This document shows positions 41,563 to 47,066 of a stretch of DNA of 47,066 nt, piece by piece; within the stretch, counting starts at the first letter, position 1, and each line of letters starts with the position of its first letter. The stretch is from assembly GCA_028278645.1 (NCBI GenBank), contig JANQDZ010000044.1:1-47066 (forward strand), in the 5' to 3' direction. A program made the position numbers and the translations under genes. Source of the stretch: Longimicrobiales bacterium. GTDB taxonomy: Bacteria; Gemmatimonadota; Gemmatimonadetes; Longimicrobiales; Gaopeijiaceae. The notes beneath the pieces were generated by a model. That model saw nothing but the letters and a program-made list of their open reading frames with translations, did no database searches and had not been told where the DNA came from.

Positions 41563-42600
41563 ATGAGTGCAGCACATATATTTGAGGGTGCGAAGCGCCT
41601 GTTTTTGGCTCAAAGTCGCCCTTTAATCAATAAGGTCCTGGCCTTACCGACGGCCATCAGGGGATTCCCGTCCTTCCGGGTCAGCCTTTCCTTGATGGTA
41701 GGCTTCGGCCTGTTCGGTCTCCTCTCCCTTTGGAGTTCGCCCGAGCCCGAGCCCGACCTCTCCATGACCCCCTTGGTGGCGGAGCTGGCGCCCTCCCTTT
41801 CCCTCCCCGTTTCCATGAACGAGAGGGTGAACCGCTGGATGGAGCGTTACCTCTCCGACCAAAGGCCCGCCTTCGAGCGCTACCTCGCTAGGGAAGGTCT
41901 TTACTCCGAGATGATCAAGGAGGGGCTAAGGGCCAGAGGTATGCCCGAGGAGCTTTTTTACCTGGCGGCCATCGAATCCGGGTTCTCACCGGGGGCTACG
42001 TCTCGTGTCTCGGCTTCCGGGATGTGGCAGTTCATGGGCCCGACAGCGCAGCAGTTCGGGCTCCAGATCGACGAGTACGTCGATGAGCGGAGAGACCCGG
42101 TTCGGGCCACCGAAGCAGCTTTGGATTACCTCCAAGCTCTTCACGCCCAGTTCGGGTCGTGGTACCTGGCCGCAGCGGCCTACAACGCTGGCCCTGGGCG
42201 AGTCGCCAGAGCGGTCCGGGCCCATTCAGGGGACCAGGCTGGTGAGGAGGAGTTGTATTGGGAAATCATCGACCTCCTCCCTCGCGAAACCAGGGCTTAC
42301 GTTCCCAAGATGCTGGCGCTTATTGTCTTGGGTCAGGCCGCGGAGGACTATGGGTTCGAGATCGAAAAAGCTGATCCTGTGGAGTTCGACCGGGTCTGGG
42401 TCCCAGGTGGGACAAGCCTCCGGTGGGTGGCCAACTCGGTGGAAAGCCCGGTCTCGGAGCTCTGGGACCTGAATCCCCATCTCATCAGGGGGGTGACGCC
42501 ACCCAACGCTCTCTTCCCCGTCCGGATTCCTCCTGGCACCTCCCCGCTGCTGGTAGCGTCGGGCGGGAGCCGGTGGCGGACCGTCTCCGTGGACGATTAG
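41563..42600 (+). CDS. Membrane-anchored lytic transglycosylase (MltD-like)
   Basis: Peptidoglycan lytic transglycosylase of 345 residues. An N-terminal basic region and hydrophobic anchor (about 40-57) lead to the SLT domain, with the catalytic Glu in AAIESGFSP and the family segments SASGMWQFMGPTAQQFGL and AAAAYNAGPGRV. The C-terminal part (about 265-335, VPGGTSLRWVANSVESPVSELWDLNPHL) resembles one degenerate LysM-like wall-binding unit. MltD proteins usually have more LysM copies. It converges with the chorismate mutase gene, leaving only 15 nt between stops. Confidence 0.9.
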   Translation: MSAAHIFEGAKRLFLAQSRPLINKVLALPTAIRGFPSFRVSLSLMVGFGLFGLLSLWSSPEPEPDLSMTPLVAELAPSLSLPVSMNERVNRWMERYLSDQRPAFERYLAREGLYSEMIKEGLRARGMPEELFYLAAIESGFSPGATSRVSASGMWQFMGPTAQQFGLQIDEYVDERRDPVRATEAALDYLQALHAQFGSWYLAAAAYNAGPGRVARAVRAHSGDQAGEEELYWEIIDLLPRETRAYVPKMLALIVLGQAAEDYGFEIEKADPVEFDRVWVPGGTSLRWVANSVESPVSELWDLNPHLIRGVTPPNALFPVRIPPGTSPLLVASGGSRWRTVSVDD

Positions 42601-42615
42601 AGTAGCGGCGGGAAG

Positions 42616-42888
42616 CTAACCCATCCCTCCTTGCTCCTCTCGGGCCGAGGCCATGATCCGCCAGATCACGTCCCGGACCAACTCCTCGTCCACGTCTTTT
42701 TCCCGGGCCATCCCTGCAGCGCGCCTCACGACCGCCGCTTCCCTGGCCGGGTCGAGTACGGGTAGGCCCAGGTCGCTCTTGATCTGACCGATCTCCAGCA
42801 CGAGGTCCCTCCGCTCCGCGATCAGGTCCACCAGGTCCTCGTCCAGCTGGATGATCCTCTCCCTGAGTTCTTCCAGGTGGTCGGTCAT
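42616..42888 (-). CDS. AroQ-type chorismate mutase
   Basis: All-helical chorismate mutase of 90 residues, converting chorismate to prephenate. With an offset of 2 from the E. coli domain, the active-site residues Arg9, Arg26, Lys37, Arg49 and Glu50 are present (E. coli Arg11, Arg28, Lys39, Arg51, Glu52). Its ATG overlaps the symporter stop by 4 nt (ATGA). A monofunctional mutase as the last gene of a transporter operon is unusual; no other aromatic-pathway gene is nearby. Confidence 0.9.
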   Translation of the reverse strand: MTDHLEELRERIIQLDEDLVDLIAERRDLVLEIGQIKSDLGLPVLDPAREAAVVRRAAGMAREKDVDEELVRDVIWRIMASAREEQGGMG

Positions 42889-44414
42889 TCTCCACCTCCT
42901 TGGCCGGCTCCGGTCCCCCCGGTCCCACTTGACCCGCCGGTCAAGCCGCCCCGTGCCGCGTGAAGGAATGCTTCGGTCTTTTCCGGTTCCTGATCACGGG
43001 TGATCAAGCTCACCCCAACCAGAACCGGGATGTGTACCAGAAGCCCCAGAATACCCTCGTGTAGGTCGAGAGGTCGGAGGTCGCTCTGGAAGAAGAAGAA
43101 CAGGGTGACGGCCGATCCGGCCAGGAGACCGCTCACGACGCCCGGCGTGGTGGCTCGTTTCCAATAGAGGGCCGATATCAGGGGCGGTGTAAACTGCGCG
43201 ATGATCCCGTAGGAGCTCAGCAGGAGCACCACGAGGGATACCCCCTCGTAGAGGGCGAAGAAATACGCCACGGCCCCCATGGCCAGAACCAGGATTCGCA
43301 TGAGTTTTCGCTGGTCTTCATCGCCCAGCTTTTTGAATGGGCGCACGCCGTCCTCAACCGCCACCGAAGCACCGGCGTGGAGCAACGCGTCTCCGGTCGA
43401 CATGGACGCCGAAAGTGCGCCGGCGCAGAAGAGACCCACCACGAGAGCGGGCAGGTCACTCCTGAGGATCAAGAATGGGAGAATGAAATCCGGTTCCCCT
43501 GGTGATTCCGGGAACAGGACTCCTGCGAACCCGATGATAAATACCGGGATGAGGAAAAGCTGGAAGGTAGGGAACAGCACCACCGTCCTTCGTATGGTAT
43601 TGTCATCCCGGGCCGCGAACGCCTTCATGAAAAGATGGGGCCACATGGACACGCCGATGGCGCTTACGAGGATCGCGGTGGAGTAACCTCCCCATGTCCA
43701 CGGCTCACCTTCGGCGGTCAAACCCGGCACCGTCAGGAGCTCCGGGCGTTGGGCGGCGATCTGCTCGAACATCGGCCCTACACCGCCATAGAGGCGCATG
43801 GGTAGGTAGATCCCCAGGGTCCAGGCGATCACCAACATGAAGATCCCCTGGAATGTGTTGGTCCAGCCCACGGCGGCCACACCAGAAGAAAGGACGTACA
43901 GGATCACGATCCCATAGGCCAATCCTGCACCCAGCCAAAGAGGTATGTGGCTGTCCGTTACCGCTTCGATGACGATCCCGGCTCCGCGCATCTGGAGCGT
44001 GATGTAGGGGATAAAGGCCAGGATGGTCAGGAGGGCCATGAGAGCTGAGAGGGGTTTCGACGGGAACCGACCCACGAGGAGCTGTACCTGGGTAACGTAC
44101 CCGTACTCTCGGCCGACCCGGGCCGCACGGGGTCCCACCCAATACCACGGCGCCATTCCCAGAATGCCGTAGGAGAGGATGTAAAACGCGGCAGCCCCTC
44201 GGGAGTAGGCCCACCCGGGCCCGCCCAAAAAGGCGAACGCAGAGAACATCGTGGCGCCGAAGATGAAGTACATCACCAACAATCCGAAGGCACGGTCGCC
44301 AGCCACGTACCCCGTGACGCTCTTCGAGGCCTTCCGACCGGCTCTGAGGCCGATCCCGAGGGTGATCGTGAGGTAGAGCGCGATGATGACGGTGATGAGC
44401 TGCCAACGAGCCAT
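42885..44414 (-). CDS. Sodium:solute symporter (SSS family)
   Basis: Polytopic transporter of 509 residues with about 13 helices. It has SSS-family segments such as GYVAGDRAFG near the N terminus and FCAGALSASMSTGDALLHAGAS in helix 8, the region that holds Na+-site Ser/Thr residues. The C-terminal tail is Gly-rich. It pairs with the DUF3311 protein, overlapping by one base (TGATG), as seen for MctP-like monocarboxylate transporters. The substrate may therefore be a small organic acid; not determined. Confidence 0.9.
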   Translation of the reverse strand: MARWQLITVIIALYLTITLGIGLRAGRKASKSVTGYVAGDRAFGLLVMYFIFGATMFSAFAFLGGPGWAYSRGAAAFYILSYGILGMAPWYWVGPRAARVGREYGYVTQVQLLVGRFPSKPLSALMALLTILAFIPYITLQMRGAGIVIEAVTDSHIPLWLGAGLAYGIVILYVLSSGVAAVGWTNTFQGIFMLVIAWTLGIYLPMRLYGGVGPMFEQIAAQRPELLTVPGLTAEGEPWTWGGYSTAILVSAIGVSMWPHLFMKAFAARDDNTIRRTVVLFPTFQLFLIPVFIIGFAGVLFPESPGEPDFILPFLILRSDLPALVVGLFCAGALSASMSTGDALLHAGASVAVEDGVRPFKKLGDEDQRKLMRILVLAMGAVAYFFALYEGVSLVVLLLSSYGIIAQFTPPLISALYWKRATTPGVVSGLLAGSAVTLFFFFQSDLRPLDLHEGILGLLVHIPVLVGVSLITRDQEPEKTEAFLHAARGGLTGGSSGTGGTGAGQGGGE

Positions 44415-44677
44415 CAGTCATCCTCCTCTCGAAACCGCCCCTCGATCTTGTCCACCGCCACCAGGACCAGGAACGAAGAGAACACCCATACGGCGATCCA
44501 GAACATGGAGAAAGGAAGCCCTAGGACCAGTGGATGTATGCGATTAAACGGCGCCATCCCAGGCCAGGTCACCGCCAGGACAAAAAAGAGGAAAAAGACG
44601 GTCGCTCCGCGCCTAGTCCACCGCAGCTTCGATCGGCGGAGCTCCGACTGTCGCTCCGCCAAACCACGGAAGTTCAT
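44414..44677 (-). CDS. DUF3311 small membrane subunit
   Basis: Protein of 87 residues with two hydrophobic helices (about 26-44 and 55-75) and the DUF3311-type segment FNRIHPLVLGLPFSMFWIAVWV. Such proteins accompany SSS-family symporters. GAGAGGA lies about 7 nt before the ATG. One-base overlap with the symporter start. Confidence 0.85.
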   Translation of the reverse strand: MNFRGLAERQSELRRSKLRWTRRGATVFFLFFVLAVTWPGMAPFNRIHPLVLGLPFSMFWIAVWVFSSFLVLVAVDKIEGRFREEDD

Positions 44678-44691
44678 CGACTCATTCCTCT

Positions 44692-44892
44692 CTATCGCTC
44701 ACGGGTATCCAGGGTTTTCGCCAGCTCTTCCAGGACCGTCGTCAGCTCATCGATTAGAGTCCGGGCTGCTGACGGAGACAGCCCTTCGTGGCCAACCTGA
44801 GATCTCAAGGACCGGATCTTCGTGGCCGAGCTGCGAATCCTCTGGGCCGGATCGACCGGCGCAAGGTCCGGAAACAGGTCTTCTTTCCTCAT
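44692..44892 (-). CDS. Small helical protein, unknown function
   Basis: Predicted 66-residue protein, mostly charged and helical (about 15-63, heptad-like LIDELTTVLEELAKTL). AGAGGA lies 7 nt before the ATG, and the gene sits 14 nt before DUF3311 on the same strand, which supports translation. No family recognised. Confidence 0.6.
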   Translation of the reverse strand: MRKEDLFPDLAPVDPAQRIRSSATKIRSLRSQVGHEGLSPSAARTLIDELTTVLEELAKTLDTRER

Positions 44893-44922
44893 TCCGGTTC
44901 CTCTCGATTTGAGTGTGGGGGT

Positions 44923-45597
44923 TTAGAAACCAGGGCCAGACAAGATCGACGAGGTGGAATCCTTCTTATTCCACTCCTGGGCCGGTTCGCCATTCAGGGA
45001 TCCGGGGGACCCATGGGCCGTGGGTGGGAATCCGCCGAGGAAGATGGCCGAGAATTGGTCCGCTAGCAGGTTCGTGGGGAGATCCCGGTCCGGGCGATAC
45101 CACTGGTCGACCCAGTTCAACATACCCAGGAGGCCAAAGGTGGCCGCCCGGATCTCTTCCGGGGCCCTCTCGGGGGAAAGCTCGGTGAGGGTACCCGAGA
45201 CGACATGGACGTACTCCCTCATCAACCCTCGGATCTCCTCTCCGAAGGTGCCCGAAAGGGCCTCCCACTCATGGGCCAGGACCCTCATCTGGTTCTCTTT
45301 GTGTTTGAAGTGGTCCAGATGGGTCCGGATAATGGCCCGCAATCGTCCAGCCGGGTCGGCGATCCCAATCACGTCACTTCGGACGCGGTCCATGAGGGAG
45401 GAGAGGCAGTCGCCCAGGATGAGGTGCAGGAGCTCTTCCTTGCTCTTGAAGTAGTAATAAAGTCCCGCTGGGCTGGTTCCGGTGGCGGCCGCTACATCCC
45501 GAACGCTCGAGTTGTGGAATCCCTTCTCGGCAAAAACCTTACAGGCGCGGTCCATAATCAGGAGAAGCTTGTCGTCGTATTTCATCTTCCTCCCCAT
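44923..45597 (-). CDS. TetR/AcrR-family transcriptional regulator
   Basis: TetR-type repressor of about 224 residues. The helix-turn-helix is in VFAEKGFHNSSVRDVAAATGTSPAGLYYYFKSKEELL, followed by an all-helical ligand domain. I chose the ATG at 45597 (MGRKMKYDDK); a reading from 45801 adds 68 unlikely residues in the intergenic region. A second ATG at 45585 is close behind GGAGG. It heads the operon with the symporter and chorismate mutase, which it may regulate. The C-terminal domain resembles fatty acid/acyl-CoA-responsive members; that is a weak impression. Confidence 0.88.
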   Translation of the reverse strand: MGRKMKYDDKLLLIMDRACKVFAEKGFHNSSVRDVAAATGTSPAGLYYYFKSKEELLHLILGDCLSSLMDRVRSDVIGIADPAGRLRAIIRTHLDHFKHKENQMRVLAHEWEALSGTFGEEIRGLMREYVHVVSGTLTELSPERAPEEIRAATFGLLGMLNWVDQWYRPDRDLPTNLLADQFSAIFLGGFPPTAHGSPGSLNGEPAQEWNKKDSTSSILSGPGF

Positions 45598-45791
45598 GGC
45601 GTCGCCCCTATTCACGCGGGGTTCCCGCCGCGATACTTTCTTCCGAACGAGCGTCCGATCGGGAACGTACCGATGGCTCCAGAAGGGGGCAAGAAACGGC
45701 GGATCACGGTATGCCCCTTGCAAACAACGTGGAGTCAAGGAGCGTTTTCTGATCATCAGTACCGTGTGAGGGAGCCCTGGAGACCAACTCC

Positions 45792-46526
45792 GTGGAGTCA
45801 AGATCTTTCTTTTGCGGTGCCGGGCGATGGATGTGTGTCATTATCGCACTCCTTGTGTCCGGATGTATGGACGCCGAGGATGGCCCCGTCGCCGTTCTGG
45901 TAGCCCCGGAGACCGGCGGCGCGGTCCTCTTTGGCGAAGAGCTGGCTACGCTCCCCCTCCTTCTCGCGGACCATGATCTGGCCGTTGACGGTGCGGTGGA
46001 GCTGGAGGGGTGGTGGGCTTCATGGGATATGGAGAAAGGGGCTGGGGCGCAGCTTCGGTCGGAAGTCTATCCCCTTGCTGCCAGGAGGCTATCCTCGGCC
46101 CTCGGTCTGTCCGGGACCGGGGAAGTCATTTCCAGCAACGCCCGGAACCTCTCTTCAATTCGGGCTCTCGGTGGGTACCTGGAGTCCGAAGCCATCAATG
46201 CGGCGGTGGAGTCAGCCGGCGGCCTCCACGAACAAGCTTTGGAAGCCATGGGAGTGGGGGACGGGGTGCGGGCTCTGGAGTTGTCCCTCGAAGCCGCCGA
46301 CGCGCTGTGGGGAGTGAGCCCACGACAGGTAGCCGCCGACCTGATTCAAAGGGCCGAGGAGGCTTTGGGAAGGAATCCGGAGCCTGGCGCGTATTCTCAG
46401 GAAGAGCTGACCCGGGTCAGGCGTTTGATGTACGGCGCGTCGGAAGCCCTAGAGGAAGGGGACTATCCTCGGGCGATCCGTAGGGCTTACTATGCATGTC
46501 AGCTCCTGGGGGCAAATCCTCCCTGA
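45792..46526 (+). CDS. Lipoprotein of unknown function with helical repeat domain
   Basis: Predicted lipoprotein of 244 residues with lipobox LVSGC (Cys25). The mature part is alpha-helical, with HEPN- or TPR-like helices (SAGGLHEQALEAMGVGDGVRALELSLEAADALW and ASEALEEGDYPRAIRRAYYACQLL). I do not recognise the family. Start GTG 45792 gives a signal with two Arg residues and TGGAGA upstream; ATG 45831 would leave too short a signal. It is divergent from the TetR gene; the 194-nt gap holds no other gene. Confidence 0.65.
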   Translation: MESRSFFCGAGRWMCVIIALLVSGCMDAEDGPVAVLVAPETGGAVLFGEELATLPLLLADHDLAVDGAVELEGWWASWDMEKGAGAQLRSEVYPLAARRLSSALGLSGTGEVISSNARNLSSIRALGGYLESEAINAAVESAGGLHEQALEAMGVGDGVRALELSLEAADALWGVSPRQVAADLIQRAEEALGRNPEPGAYSQEELTRVRRLMYGASEALEEGDYPRAIRRAYYACQLLGANPP

Positions 46527-46551
46527 GGCCTCTCTCGAGTCCGCATGGATG

Positions 46552-46586
46552 ATCCGCTCCCGGGACGATTCGGGGAGCGGATTTTT
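46552..46586 (+). terminator. Strong intrinsic terminator
   Basis: ATCCGCTCCC (46552-46561) and GGGAGCGGAT (46573-46582) form a perfect 10-bp stem, followed by TTTTT. It lies 25 nt after the lipoprotein stop. Confidence 0.9.
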
Positions 46587-46638
46587 CTTTGTATTGCGGG
46601 GTAGCCTTGAGGAACAACCCCCACAGAGAGGACGGGAG

Positions 46639-47066
46639 ATGTCCGGTCGCCACGTTTTCCTAGGATCAGTCTTCTTGGCCTTCGGCCTGGGCTTTTGCCC
46701 CGACTCCGCCCTTTGCCAGGAATCTGGCGCGGTTTTCCAGATTCCGGTCCGGGGGGACATCGAACTGGGCCTCGCGCCCTTCGTCGAAAGGAGCCTGGAG
46801 CAGGCTCGAGCGACTGGTGCGGCCGCCGCAATCCTGGACATCGAAACTCCGGGTGGGAGGGTCGACGCGGCCCAACGCATCTCCAACGCCATCGCCGACG
46901 CTGAGATTCCTGTCTACGCCTTCATCAACCGCCATGCATACTCGGCCGGGGCCATGATTGCGTTGGCCACAGAACGCATCTATATGCGGCCAGGATCGGT
47001 CATGGGGGCGGCGACCCCGGTGGGTGGCTCTGGGGAGAAGGCTCCCGAGAAGATCGTCTCGGCCAT
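46639..47066 (+). CDS. NfeD/ClpP-class membrane serine protease, cut by window end
   Basis: N-terminal 142 residues of an open gene running off the window. A signal peptide (ending ALCQ, about 27) precedes a ClpP-crotonase-fold protease domain with DIETPGGRVDAAQ and the nucleophile context AYSAGAMIALA, as in archaeal PH1510/NfeD1b. MGAATPVGG follows. Such proteases pair with stomatin-like proteins and end in membrane helices and an OB-fold domain, which would lie beyond 47066. ACGGGAG precedes the ATG. Confidence 0.88.
   Translation, partial: MSGRHVFLGSVFLAFGLGFCPDSALCQESGAVFQIPVRGDIELGLAPFVERSLEQARATGAAAAILDIETPGGRVDAAQRISNAIADAEIPVYAFINRHAYSAGAMIALATERIYMRPGSVMGAATPVGGSGEKAPEKIVSA

Overview
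The window reads as ordinary chromosome from a GC-rich (roughly 60-65%) diderm bacterium. Carboxypeptidase-like/TonB-dependent receptors, lipoproteins, a tricorn-like S41 protease with a propeller domain, a 6-bladed-propeller lipoprotein and an archaeal-style split acyl-CoA mutase fit Gemmatimonadota best. That assignment is an inference from gene content, not from a marker-gene search.

Layout. 0.3-6.1 kb (+): aspS, then the phoH / 7TM-HD phosphodiesterase / ybeY operon with overlapping genes. 6.2-10.3 kb (+): mgtE, a UbiB-family kinase and meaB, joined by 4-nt stop/start overlaps. 10.4-18.9 kb (+): an acyl-CoA gene block with mutase large subunit, HAD hydrolase, B12-binding mutase subunit, acyl-CoA carboxylase beta chain, enoyl-CoA hydratase, small membrane protein, recQ and acyl-CoA dehydrogenase. 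The mutase carries Phe and Gln at the two positions that separate isobutyryl-CoA mutase from methylmalonyl-CoA mutase, so the block may isomerise isobutyryl-CoA to butyryl-CoA and feed it to the dehydrogenase and hydratase. 19.1-24.1 kb (+): RNase E/G and a large exported tricorn-like protease.

24.2-38.8 kb is a zinc-homeostasis island. Its minus-strand left part (24.2-26.8 kb) looks like metal efflux or buffering: an ArsR/SmtB repressor with an alpha-5 Zn site and a near-perfect 22-bp operator, a protein that is 23% His and built from two 60-residue-spaced repeats, and a permease that appears to fuse a degenerate ZIP domain to an SO_0444/ArsP-type domain. The centre (26.9-30.3 kb) is a DUF3299 / ABC ATPase / FtsX-like permease set with a divergent DUF2796 (ZrgA) lipoprotein, the same four families as the P. 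aeruginosa PA4063-4066 zinc uptake operon. The right part (30.3-38.8 kb) has two TonB receptors (one with two His/Glu-rich loops), a MerC-like protein, a small His-containing secreted protein, a Fur-family regulator (probably Zur), an FAD/NAD(P)-dependent oxidoreductase and a His-rich lipoprotein. Three AATGATAA-N4-TTATCATT-type boxes sit on three predicted promoters there. A plausible flow for zinc is TonB receptor, then ZrgA/DUF3299, then the ABC pump for uptake under Zur, with the ArsR operon handling excess.

38.8-47.1 kb returns to housekeeping genes: a propeller lipoprotein, rplU-rpmA with a strong terminator, a lytic transglycosylase, then a minus-strand operon (TetR, small coiled protein, DUF3311, Na+/solute symporter, chorismate mutase), a lipoprotein of unknown function, and the start of an NfeD/ClpP-class membrane protease cut by the window end. 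I saw no rRNA, tRNA, CRISPR array, integrase or insertion sequence.
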